A stretch of 64,000 nt of DNA, from positions 30,584 to 94,583 of IMG/VR virus record IMGVR_UViG_3300045921_000950. The stretch is one strand, 5' to 3'. Numbering within the stretch: position 1 is the stretch's first letter; every line of letters begins with the position of its first letter. Under the pieces are notes generated by a model that worked only from the letters and a program-made list of their open reading frames with translations, ran no database searches and had not been told where the DNA came from. The position numbers and the translations under genes were made by a program. Below, in pieces: positions 57,555 to 64,000 of this stretch. The DNA comes from a virus.

Positions 57555-57566
57555 TGCCATATGGCA
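57555..57566. promoter_or_regulatory. Palindrome TGCCATATGGCA, site 3
   Basis: Same 12-bp palindrome as site 1 and flanked by GC on both sides (GCTGCCATATGGCAGC, 16-bp palindrome). In the 48-base gap between two leftward genes, 34 bases before the next start. Candidate operator. Confidence 0.6.
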
Positions 57567-57569
57567 GCA

Positions 57570-58835
57570 CTACACAACAAGGCAATTCGAACGTGTGAGG
57601 CGCACGAGCACGGTCTCCACCATCGTCCCAGCATGGGCAAAGCTCCCCTTGGGATTCTTGGTGATCGTTCCGTCGTGCTGCTCGACGAGCGCGCGGAACT
57701 CGCGACCCATCTTGTCGTCTCGGTAGAGCACTCCCGCGCTCGCGATCGCAGCGAGCCGCCCGCCTGGGCGGAGGAAGCGCAGGGCGTGGGTGATGTGGAG
57801 GATGTCCTGGCGCTTCGAGAACGGCGGGTTCATGGCCACGCCATCGAACGGTGGCAGGAGATCGTGGGGAGCCTGGAGGAAGTCCCACTGCTGCCAGAGC
57901 TTGAACCCAGCGTCGAACAGGGCGTCGCGGTTCTCCCGGAACGCCTCCACGCAGGTCACGTCCACGTCCGGGCACACGCGGAGCAGCGCCCGCACGAGCG
58001 CTCCTTTCCCGGCGGACGGCTCCAGGAAGCGCTCGCCCGGCTTCGGGTCGAGCCACCTGGCAAGCTCGTCGGCGAGCTCCGAGCCCGTCTCGAAGAACTC
58101 CGCGGCACGCGCGTCGAGGATCTCCCCCGTCTCGAGCGCGAGCCTCACGAGCTCTTGGGCGTCCGCGTCGTCGGGGAAGGCGAACCCGCCCGGGCGCTTC
58201 TTCGTCTTGCGCTGCCAGGAGCCCCCGAGGGCCTGCATGATGGCCTTCAGGAGAGCCCAGTCCTCGATGAACTCCTCCGGGACGTAGACGGCGAAGTTGC
58301 TCTCGACGCGCAGGTTCCGCAGGAGTTCGCGCTCGCGGTCGGAGAGGCGGCGCTTGCCGATGTCCTCGGGAGACTCGACCTTTGCCTTCGTCACGCGGGC
58401 GCTCGCAGCCTTCGGCCGCCCCTGGCGGAGCTCTTCCTTGCGAGCAGCCTCTTCGGCGCGTTGCGCGGCCAGCTTCTCGTCGAGCTCGTCCAACGTGCAC
58501 CCCAGGAGCTTCGCGTGCATGGTCCGAAGTTTCAGGAGGTCCCGATCTGCGCCGAGGTTCATCTCCTCCAGCGCGTCGAACAGCCAGTCGCCCAGATCCC
58601 CATCGCGCACAGGGAGTACCAGGCAGCGCTCCGCATCCGTGCCGGGGTAGGCGGCGCAGAAGAGTTCCTCTGCCGCCCCTGCGTCCGCAGCCGGTACCGG
58701 TAGCGGGCCCGGGGTGTCGAGCTTCCCGGGCGCGGCGTAGTAGACCTGCCGGACACCAGGGACTTCGGCGCGCGGAGCGTAGACCTGCGGGTCTGCAGCG
58801 GGGCCACCACCGAAGAGGTCGAGCTGGTCACCCAC
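57570..58835 (-). CDS. N6-adenine methyltransferase with DUF4942-like N-terminus
   Basis: 421 residues. The N-terminal half includes a coiled, charged segment (LDEKLAAQRAEEAARKEEL) and LRVESNFAVYVPEEFIEDWALLKAIMQALGGSWQRKTKKRPGGFAF, a DUF4942-type block. The C-terminal half has motif I FLEPSAGKGALVRALL and catalytic NPPFSKRQDILH. Probably methylates adenine in DNA; the N-terminus may recognise target or partner. Confidence 0.85.
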   Translation of the reverse strand: MGDQLDLFGGGPAADPQVYAPRAEVPGVRQVYYAAPGKLDTPGPLPVPAADAGAAEELFCAAYPGTDAERCLVLPVRDGDLGDWLFDALEEMNLGADRDLLKLRTMHAKLLGCTLDELDEKLAAQRAEEAARKEELRQGRPKAASARVTKAKVESPEDIGKRRLSDRERELLRNLRVESNFAVYVPEEFIEDWALLKAIMQALGGSWQRKTKKRPGGFAFPDDADAQELVRLALETGEILDARAAEFFETGSELADELARWLDPKPGERFLEPSAGKGALVRALLRVCPDVDVTCVEAFRENRDALFDAGFKLWQQWDFLQAPHDLLPPFDGVAMNPPFSKRQDILHITHALRFLRPGGRLAAIASAGVLYRDDKMGREFRALVEQHDGTITKNPKGSFAHAGTMVETVLVRLTRSNCLVV

Positions 58836-59211
58836 GGGGCTCCTCCTTCACGTCGATGCCAGCGGCGCGAACCCGCTCCTCCAGCCAAGCGCGGGCGGAG
58901 GGGAGGTCGGGGAACAGTGGCGACCTCTCATCGCGCAGGCAGTCGTGCGCTTGGAACCCGGCGTAGTCGCCAGCGATCCACCCGAGCTGAAGGGCCCCAA
59001 CGCGCAGGTCGTCACACCGGCCCCAGTTCCTTTTTTGCCACTCCGCCACCGGTCGCGGGCGCATGAGGGCGTTCCAGGCGGCGATGGCCTCCGCGAGCGT
59101 CAGGCGCTCCACAAGGATACCGCAGAGACACCCGACCGCCTGGTGCCCTGCCGTGTGGAGCCCGTATCGGATCGGCCCCGCCCCACACTGGCACTTGACA
59201 AGCTCAGACAC
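58828..59211 (-). CDS. Lar-like (restriction alleviation) zinc-ribbon protein
   Basis: 127 residues. CQCGAGPIRYGLHTAGHQAVGCLCGILVERLTLAEAIAAWNAL matches the Lar family plan: two Cys pairs followed by EAIxxWN. Lar of Rac prophage modulates type I restriction-modification. The C-terminal 75 residues are an extra domain (LQLGWIAGDYAGFQAHDC). Location beside four methyltransferases supports an anti-restriction role, but Lar-like folds occur in phages with unknown roles. Confidence 0.65.
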   Translation of the reverse strand: MSELVKCQCGAGPIRYGLHTAGHQAVGCLCGILVERLTLAEAIAAWNALMRPRPVAEWQKRNWGRCDDLRVGALQLGWIAGDYAGFQAHDCLRDERSPLFPDLPSARAWLEERVRAAGIDVKEEPRG

Positions 59212-59815
59212 GCGGCACGTCCCTCCACACCCGAATGAGGTTTTGCGGCGAGAGCACCGCCGGATCGCGGTACTCCACGTCCGGGGGGCTCGGCATGGTG
59301 AGGTGCACGCAGCAGGGCATGGCCACGATCGCGACCCGGTCGGCCACGATTCCGCGCAGCGACTCCTCGAGCCGAGCGTGGGAGTGGACCGCGACCACGA
59401 CGACCTGCCGCGCGTTGAAGCGCGCCTTGTCCGCCCTGCGCTGGTAGAGCTCCAGGCGATCCACCATCGCGTAGATGGGGCGCTGACGAAGCCGCGGGTC
59501 GATGCTGTAGCACTGCCACTGGGTGCGGAGTGCGAAGGTTGCCGCGGTGCGCGGAGTCCCTCCGTCGCCGGGGAAGATGGCTACCGTTCCGCGATCGTTC
59601 AGGTCCCAGCCGTGCGGGACCAGGTGGTTCAGCACAGCGTGGTACGCGCCGAAGCTCTCGGTGAGTTCCTTCACGTTGGGAAACACCTGCAGCGCAAGGA
59701 GCATCGGCCCGCACTTCAGGCGCAGGAGCTCGTTGACGTAGCGCCGTTGCGGGGCGCCGCGCCCGCGGCTGAGGGGGTACTCAGCCGCAGCAGACGTTTC
59801 GAGGTTCGCGTTCAA
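59204..59815 (-). CDS. Unknown protein, Rossmann/methyltransferase-like
   Basis: 203 residues; TTG start overlapping the preceding stop. NELLRLKCGPMLLALQVFPNVKELTESFGAYHAVLNHL precedes VAIFPGDGGTPRTAATFALRTQWQCYSIDP, which reads like a SAM- or nucleotide-binding motif I with a following acidic residue. VVVVAVHSHARLEESL and PCCVHLTMP follow. I know similar sequences only as uncharacterised phage proteins. Confidence 0.65.
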   Translation of the reverse strand: MNANLETSAAAEYPLSRGRGAPQRRYVNELLRLKCGPMLLALQVFPNVKELTESFGAYHAVLNHLVPHGWDLNDRGTVAIFPGDGGTPRTAATFALRTQWQCYSIDPRLRQRPIYAMVDRLELYQRRADKARFNARQVVVVAVHSHARLEESLRGIVADRVAIVAMPCCVHLTMPSPPDVEYRDPAVLSPQNLIRVWRDVPRV

Positions 59816-60474
59816 GCACCTCTCCCCATCGCCGCGAGGACGCGTCTCCACGTCTGGACCCGCTCACCGGCGCCCTTCCACGAGCACATCTTGCCGCCAG
59901 TGGCGTAGCCGGAGATTGCCGCGCGCACGCCCGCGTCGGTTGTGAGGTCAGGGCGCTTACACCTCTTCGCCTGGTAGCGGAGGTGGGCGAGGGCCTTGGC
60001 GGCAGCCCAGGCCATGTCCTCGGTCCGCGTCGTTCCGTGGAGCTGCCACGGGGAGAACGCTCGGCCCGAATCGCACCATCCCTTGTGGCCTTCGGAGCAG
60101 CGGGGTAGGTCCAAGTGAACGAAGGCCGCCCACTGCGACTCGTGCGAGCCTTGGGTGTACAGCAGGGCGCGCTCGTGGAGGTGCGGAGTTGCCGCGTCGA
60201 TGGCTTCGGCAAGCTCCTCCATGCGCGCTGCGCGCACCGCATCGTCTTCGTCGAGGTCCGACACCTCACGCGGTGCCTGCTGGAGCAGGCGCAGAGTGAC
60301 ACTCGAGCCCGAGGCTCGGGCGATGCCGATTACCCCGAGGGCAGCGACGGCTTGGGCAAACACAAGAACTGCAACAGCTGCCCAGCAGCGAGGTGAGAGC
60401 ATCCCGTTCCTTTCGTAGTAGTCGTCGAGTTCCGAGCCCGACGGCTCGGAGGTGAGTCGGTCGAGGTCAGCCAC
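59812..60474 (-). CDS. Membrane-anchored lytic transglycosylase-like protein
   Basis: 220 residues. One transmembrane helix at about 29-52 and a periplasmic helical segment. Then LLYTQGSHESQWAAFVHLD with candidate catalytic Glu112, SGRAFSPWQLHG, AWAAAKALAHLRYQAKRC, and ISGYATGGKMCSWKGAGERVQTW, the SLT-like lysozyme-fold order (Glu, GxxQ/S-P-WQ, Y-x-GG). It lies in the early region, far from the endolysin, so it may act in host-wall remodelling rather than lysis. Confidence 0.72.
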   Translation of the reverse strand: MADLDRLTSEPSGSELDDYYERNGMLSPRCWAAVAVLVFAQAVAALGVIGIARASGSSVTLRLLQQAPREVSDLDEDDAVRAARMEELAEAIDAATPHLHERALLYTQGSHESQWAAFVHLDLPRCSEGHKGWCDSGRAFSPWQLHGTTRTEDMAWAAAKALAHLRYQAKRCKRPDLTTDAGVRAAISGYATGGKMCSWKGAGERVQTWRRVLAAMGRGA

Positions 60475-60745
60475 GGGCGCCCCCGTTGTGCTGACGCAGC
60501 CCCAGCCCCTTGCAGACGGCGAGGAAGAGCTCGTTTGCGCGGGTCTCTGTTCGCCGCTCCGGGTCCTCGGAGTGCCAGCGGCGCGCGAGATCGCTCCAGA
60601 GCTTCCGGTCCCGCCAGCGATCGAGCTCGTTGTCCTCGGCGCGGCTCATGAGCACGTAGAGCGCCTTGAGCGAGACGAGCGAACCGCCGCACTTGGACGC
60701 GAGCTCGGCGCGCGGGCTCGACGCGGGAAAGGCCTCGTGGGTCAC
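60467..60745 (-). CDS. Small unknown protein
   Basis: 92 residues; GTG with GGAG upstream, overlapping the preceding stop (GTGA). VSLKALYVLMSRAEDNELDRWRDRKLWSDLARRWHSEDPERRTETRANELFLAVCKGLGL is helical and charged. No family recognised. Confidence 0.65.
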   Translation of the reverse strand: MTHEAFPASSPRAELASKCGGSLVSLKALYVLMSRAEDNELDRWRDRKLWSDLARRWHSEDPERRTETRANELFLAVCKGLGLRQHNGGARG

Positions 60746-61290
60746 GCGCGGTCTCCTCGCGAGCGGGCGGAGCGGCGGACGTGTGCCGGAAGTCGCCCGT
60801 CGGGGCCGCACGTGTAGTGCACGTCGCAACGCGGCTCGCCGGCAACGAGGACCGGTTTCGCCTTCCGTCCGCAATACGAGCAGGTGGACACGTCCATGTC
60901 GGGCGGGGGCGGCGGGAGCTTCGCGCGGCGAGGCCCAGCCGCTACGGACGTGCCGGTGGTCTCGAGACGGAGCTCGGTCGTGCAAGTCGGCCGTTCCAGG
61001 GCCACCGACCTGCCGGCGAATGGATTCAGCACCTCGCTCTTGCCGCGCTGTAGGCGCTTGCGAAGCCAACTCTCTGCGCGGTCGGAGAGGCAGACCACCG
61101 CGATGTCCTCGCCTCGGAGCTCGACCTGGAAGTGGTTCCGCGCGCCACTGCCGGTGCCCACGAAGTCCTCCTCGACAGCATCCGCGAGGCGCCTTGCCGC
61201 CTCGAAGCGGTCAAGCCCGGCGCTCGCAAGGCGCTTCGCGTAGGCGCGAAACGTCTCGTGGTTCCGCCGAAGCGTCGAACGGTCAGCCAC
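60742..61290 (-). CDS. Unknown protein with C-terminal zinc ribbon
   Basis: 182 residues. Residues 1-90 are an alpha-beta domain (FQVELRGEDIAVVCLSDRAESWLRKRL), followed by a Pro-rich linker and CSYCGRKAKPVLVAGEPRCDVHYTC, a four-Cys/His zinc knuckle. Basic end. Probably nucleic-acid or protein binding; function unknown. Confidence 0.68.
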   Translation of the reverse strand: MADRSTLRRNHETFRAYAKRLASAGLDRFEAARRLADAVEEDFVGTGSGARNHFQVELRGEDIAVVCLSDRAESWLRKRLQRGKSEVLNPFAGRSVALERPTCTTELRLETTGTSVAAGPRRAKLPPPPPDMDVSTCSYCGRKAKPVLVAGEPRCDVHYTCGPDGRLPAHVRRSARSRGDRA

Positions 61291-61552
61291 GCGGCACCCC
61301 CATCGCGTCGAGGCCGGCGGCTAGGCGGGTGAGTTCGCGTTCGATTGCGCGGAGACAAGGGGCACGACGGGCCCTCGAGACGGTGAAGAACTTCTCGCCG
61401 TCGAAGTACCCGTATCCGTACCAGCGACCATCTTCAGGCTCGAGCTCGACCTCGACGACGCCATGACGCCAGTGCCAATGCCCCTCACGGAACCTGACAT
61501 CCGGACCGAGTAGCCTTCCCGCCTTCCCAAACAACAACGGCGCGTCAGCCAC
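61283..61552 (-). CDS. Small unknown protein
   Basis: 89 residues from GTG, overlapping both neighbours by 8 bases. Aromatic centre (FREGHWHWRHGVVEVELEPEDGRWYGYGYFDGEKFF) suggests a small beta fold, followed by a basic helix. No family recognised. Confidence 0.65.
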   Translation of the reverse strand: MADAPLLFGKAGRLLGPDVRFREGHWHWRHGVVEVELEPEDGRWYGYGYFDGEKFFTVSRARRAPCLRAIERELTRLAAGLDAMGVPRG

Positions 61553-61805
61553 GGTCGCCTCCAGCTCTGACGATCTCCTCGTCCTCGCACGGCTCGAAGT
61601 CGCTGATGAGCTTCTGAGCCCGCTGGGCCGTCTGAGCGATCTGGCCAAGCTCGTGGCGAACCTGCGCAAGTGAGCGAGTCAGGACAGCGTCCTCGTTGCT
61701 GCGTAGCTCCTCGGCAATGTCGTGGATGGTGTTGAGCTTCTCGTAGAGCAAGCTCATGAGCTCGTACCGGTGGAGCTGGGTTCCGGTTGTGCCAATGGTC
61801 TTCAT
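61545..61805 (-). CDS. Small helical protein
   Basis: 86 residues, almost wholly helical (YELMSLLYEKLNTIHDIAEELRSNEDAVLTRSLAQVRHELGQIAQTAQRAQKLI) with an acidic C-terminus. ATGA junction with the preceding gene. No family recognised. Confidence 0.68.
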   Translation of the reverse strand: MKTIGTTGTQLHRYELMSLLYEKLNTIHDIAEELRSNEDAVLTRSLAQVRHELGQIAQTAQRAQKLISDFEPCEDEEIVRAGGDRG

Positions 61806-61993
61806 CGATCACCTCCGCCTGCAGCGACCGCGAGGCTAGCTCTCCGCTCTTCCGCCGTGCGAATCCACTTCGTCCGGACGAGTCCGCGGCCCTCGAGCTC
61901 AAGCAGGTCGACGTTCGAGACGCCCGCCGGGTAGGGCCCCGGGTTCTCGACGATCATGCGCAGAGCGCGACGTTGTTCGTCCGTCCAGCTCAC
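61802..61993 (-). CDS. Small unknown protein
   Basis: 63 residues; GTG overlaps the preceding stop (GTGA). TDEQRRALRMIVENPGPYPAGVSNVDLLELEGRGLVRTK has a small winged-helix look (helix, helix, LVRTKWI wing). Might be a tiny DNA-binding protein, but this is a guess. Confidence 0.6.
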   Translation of the reverse strand: MSWTDEQRRALRMIVENPGPYPAGVSNVDLLELEGRGLVRTKWIRTAEERRASLAVAAGGGDR

Positions 61994-62337
61994 TGGAGCC
62001 CTCGCTCGTTGGCGTGAGCCTCGCGCCAGGCGCGACGCTGTTCCTCGGTCATCACCTCGAAGCGCCGGAAGGTGGCCCAACGGCGTCCCTGCTGGGCCGC
62101 AATTCCGAGGTACATCAGACAGCCGAGACCGCATACGACGACCATGGCCAGTCGCTCATCGAGAACTGCGACGTAGGCCGATTGGGCGAAGTGGTTCGCC
62201 GCAAACAGCGCCAGGATGGCGGCCAAGCCCATGGAGTTGGCCGCGGCCCGGGTGACAGCTTCCTCGGTGCGGAAGTGGGCGTAGCAGAGCCGCTCCTTCG
62301 AAAGCCGCGGAAGGAATCGACGCCAGACGCGCTTCAC
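61990..62337 (-). CDS. Two-helix membrane protein
   Basis: 115 residues from GTG (GTGA overlap). Transmembrane segments at about 37-52 (MGLAAILALFAANHF) and 66-83 (MVVVCGLGCLMYLGIA), with basic cytoplasmic tails. Unknown role; membrane location and early expression suit superinfection exclusion or host-takeover functions. Confidence 0.65.
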   Translation of the reverse strand: MKRVWRRFLPRLSKERLCYAHFRTEEAVTRAAANSMGLAAILALFAANHFAQSAYVAVLDERLAMVVVCGLGCLMYLGIAAQQGRRWATFRRFEVMTEEQRRAWREAHANERGLQ

Positions 62338-62960
62338 ATCGCCCCCGCTTTGGTGGCCCACGATTCGTCTCTGACGCTGCGGTAGTGGTACTGCCCCGCC
62401 GCGTCGCACGTGACCCGCGCCTTGACGTGCAACGTCGTTGCGCAGGGGAAGCAGTCCCTCTCCTCGAAGCTATTGTCGCGGCAGGCGAACGCGCCGGCAG
62501 AGGTGTCGACAACGCGCCAGGGGTTCGTGTCCGCGCACCCCGTCACCGCCAGAAGCGCGGTGCACACCCCCAGCGCCCGCAGCAGGAGCCACAGTCCCCC
62601 CATCGCGAGGGGGATGCCGAGGTGGACGAGGTAGGCGCCGATCTCGCCACGGGCGGGCAGCTGGCCCCACTCCATTGGAGGTTCGCTCGCCGACACCGCA
62701 GGCGGCCCCGGGTCGAGGGGTCCCGCCTCGAGGTCGTAGCCCAGCGCTCGCAGGTCCTCGTCAGCGAGGCGCTGCGCACCCCCGTCCCACGCGCTCGCCT
62801 CCCAGCTGATGTCCAGCTCCGAACCGGGCCCGGTCCAGTAGCCGTAGTCGCCGTCTTCCGTGAGGTAGACGCAGGCAACGACGTCGCCGTGCTCGTCGAC
62901 CCTGATGAGGTGTCCGTGGGGCGAGCGCCTCCATGCGAGTGCACGCTTGCGCTCAGCCAC
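62334..62960 (-). CDS. Unknown protein with internal membrane segment and lipobox
   Basis: 208 residues from GTG. The N-terminal 110 residues are a soluble domain (HGHLIRVDEHGDVVACVYLTEDGDYGYWTG). A hydrophobic segment then ends in LAVTGCADTNP, a good lipobox, and the last 60 residues are Cys-rich. An internal ATG just before the segment (MGGLWLLLRALG) could start a separate lipoprotein of about 80 residues, so two products are possible. Confidence 0.6.
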   Translation of the reverse strand: MAERKRALAWRRSPHGHLIRVDEHGDVVACVYLTEDGDYGYWTGPGSELDISWEASAWDGGAQRLADEDLRALGYDLEAGPLDPGPPAVSASEPPMEWGQLPARGEIGAYLVHLGIPLAMGGLWLLLRALGVCTALLAVTGCADTNPWRVVDTSAGAFACRDNSFEERDCFPCATTLHVKARVTCDAAGQYHYRSVRDESWATKAGAM

Positions 62961-63213
62961 CGCGCGCCTCCGGATCTGTCCAGGTATCGGCATCGGCGAT
63001 GTCGGGCCGCGACGTCACCTTGCCGAGCAAGGCGTGAAGCATCGTGTTCTGCCGGGCGAGGCGCTGGGCCTCGGCGCGGAGCCGAAGGTATCGGCCCTCC
63101 CATTCGAGCTTCGCCTTCGCGCGCGCCTCTCGCTCCCCGAGGGCAGCTCCGATGACGAGCCCGACGAGGAACGCCGCGAAGCCGATTGACGCGAATTTGA
63201 CCCACTCAGGCAC
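62953..63213 (-). CDS. Small membrane-anchored coiled-coil protein
   Basis: 86 residues; GTG overlaps the antirepressor stop. An N-terminal transmembrane helix (FASIGFAAFLVGLVIGAAL) and a charged coiled coil (KAKLEWEGRYLRLRAEAQRLARQN). This is the plan of an inner-membrane spanin (Rz), and the next gene carries a lipobox, but the pair is far from holin and endolysin. Confidence 0.65.
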   Translation of the reverse strand: MPEWVKFASIGFAAFLVGLVIGAALGEREARAKAKLEWEGRYLRLRAEAQRLARQNTMLHALLGKVTSRPDIADADTWTDPEARGG

Positions 63214-64000
63214 GGGGTCCCTCCGGGGTGCGGGGAGGCAGCTGGGCGAGTGGCACCAGGATTGGCAGCTGAAGAGACTTCTTCCCGAAGGCGAGCTCCA
63301 TCTGGGACTTCCAGTGCTCGTAGCTCGATGCGACCCGCGCGAAGTCGGTTCCCGTCTGGACGACTCGCTTAACGGCGTCCGCGGCAACCTCGGAGAGCAT
63401 CGAGTGGTCCACCCGGGACCCCGAGGGCTTTGGGTTCCGCCTACGCCGAGCAACCTGCTGCCCTTCGACGTGGATCGCCCACTCGTAGACCATGCTCGCG
63501 AGCCTGCGCGCCCAGGGCGGGTTGCCGACCGAGCGGTCCCGGCGGAGCCGCACGAGCGCGGCGATCAGGTCCCGGAAGATGGGGGCTGACTTGCTTGGGA
63601 GGTTGGGGAAGCACTCGGCAAGGAGGCGCTCCGTTTGCTTCTCCTGTTCGACCCGGACGGCGTCGTAGAAGCCGTGCCGACGGATCGCGGGGAGGACCTC
63701 GGAGGTGACCCACTTCCGGAATGCTTTCGCCTCGGGCTTACGACTCCCAAGGATGAGAGCGAAAAGCCCCGACTCCGTGACGAAGGTCGTCTTGTAGAGG
63801 CGGGTTTGAATGCCTGTATGGCTATTTTTGGCTGGAACAGAGACGGCGTGGAGCTCGTCGCCGTCCAGACGCTCGCAGGCGTTGGAGACATCGGCGATCC
63901 CCAGCACGGCGCACACGTCCGCCGCGCAGAACAGCGGCGCGTCATGGGTACCGGCGGTGCGGACCCGCCGCCCCTGGAAATCGAAGGCTTGAAGCTTCAT
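63206..64000 (-). CDS. BRO-N antirepressor-like protein
   Basis: 264 residues, complete, with ATG at the window's right edge. N-terminal BRO domain: APLFCAADVCAVLGIADVSNACERLDGDEL, TFVTESGLFALILGSRKPEAKAFRKWVTSEVLPAIRRHGFY. The C-terminal 150 residues are helical and basic and do not match KilAC or ANT as far as I can see. Such proteins relieve phage repressors or bind DNA. First gene of the leftward array visible here. Confidence 0.9.
   Translation of the reverse strand: MKLQAFDFQGRRVRTAGTHDAPLFCAADVCAVLGIADVSNACERLDGDELHAVSVPAKNSHTGIQTRLYKTTFVTESGLFALILGSRKPEAKAFRKWVTSEVLPAIRRHGFYDAVRVEQEKQTERLLAECFPNLPSKSAPIFRDLIAALVRLRRDRSVGNPPWARRLASMVYEWAIHVEGQQVARRRRNPKPSGSRVDHSMLSEVAADAVKRVVQTGTDFARVASSYEHWKSQMELAFGKKSLQLPILVPLAQLPPRTPEGPRA

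Noticed and set aside
57223-58500. Leftward frame of 425 codons overlapping the N6 methyltransferase
   Set aside because: Out of frame with the clearly recognised enzyme and dominated by Arg/Gly/Ala.
1-64000. Integrase, transposase or Mu-type transposition genes
   Set aside because: No recombinase or MuA/MuB-like protein was seen despite the Mu-like tail; transposition-based replication is not supported in this window.
1-64000. Diversity-generating retroelement acting on the fibre genes
   Set aside because: No reverse transcriptase and no template/variable repeat pair noticed near the fibres.

Overview
The window is a large part of a tailed-phage (or prophage) genome with a contractile tail. 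It is G+C-rich (roughly two thirds by eye) and almost every third codon base is G or C. Nearly all genes read leftward (minus strand) and are packed as one polycistron, with ATGA, GTGA or TGATG overlaps joining most neighbours. I found no integrase, CI-type repressor, DNA polymerase or complete tRNA, so the genome is larger than the window and its lifestyle is open; a BRO-type antirepressor and a tRNA 3' half hint at temperate ancestry. The host is uncertain. A sigma-region-4-like protein at 45444-45902 resembles proteins I associate with myxobacteria and other former Deltaproteobacteria, which fits the G+C content and the metzincin lipoprotein at 15242, but this is inference.

Layout, in transcription order (right to left). 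64000-43900, early region: BRO-N antirepressor, many small unknown proteins, a membrane-anchored lytic transglycosylase-like protein, a Lar-like zinc protein, four DNA methyltransferases (two N6-type, one Dam, one C5), a MazG-like protein, an SNF2-type helicase beside a PD-(D/E)XK-like nuclease, a replication-initiator-like protein followed by a DnaC-like loader, a prohibitin/SPFH lipoprotein, a RuvC-like nuclease and the sigma-like protein. A rightward HNH endonuclease gene interrupts the region near 55 kb. 43900-40600, transition: a few unknown genes and two remarkable non-coding stretches. One (42823-43205) has four arrays of GGCNN pentamers separated by two matching hairpins and a tRNA-Arg-like 3' half; the other (40627-41170) is packed with perfect inverted repeats.

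40600-32200, head module of lambda type: small proteins, terminase small and large subunits (gpA family), gpW-like protein, lambda-type portal, S49 protease with a nested scaffold, gpD decoration protein. 32100-13560, capsid and Mu-type contractile tail: gpE-type capsid, connector proteins, sheath, tube, a tail chaperone made by -1 frameshifting, tape measure, DNA-circularisation protein, then baseplate proteins resembling Mu gp44, gp45, gp46, gp47 and gp48. Two extra cassettes sit in this module: two glycosyltransferases plus a methyltransferase between tube and chaperone, and a rightward pair (PH-domain membrane protein, zinc metalloprotease lipoprotein) between a fibre gene and the gp48-like gene. 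13560-1, fibres and lysis: LamG-type and SGNH-type fibre proteins, holin, lipoprotein, amidase endolysin, and a strong terminator at 962-1007.

The clearest regulatory signal is a hairpin of about 45 bases placed 19-20 bases upstream of the start codons of the three most abundant virion proteins (capsid, sheath, tube). A second is a perfect 12-bp palindrome, TGCCATATGGCA, lying 20-34 bases upstream of three early genes.
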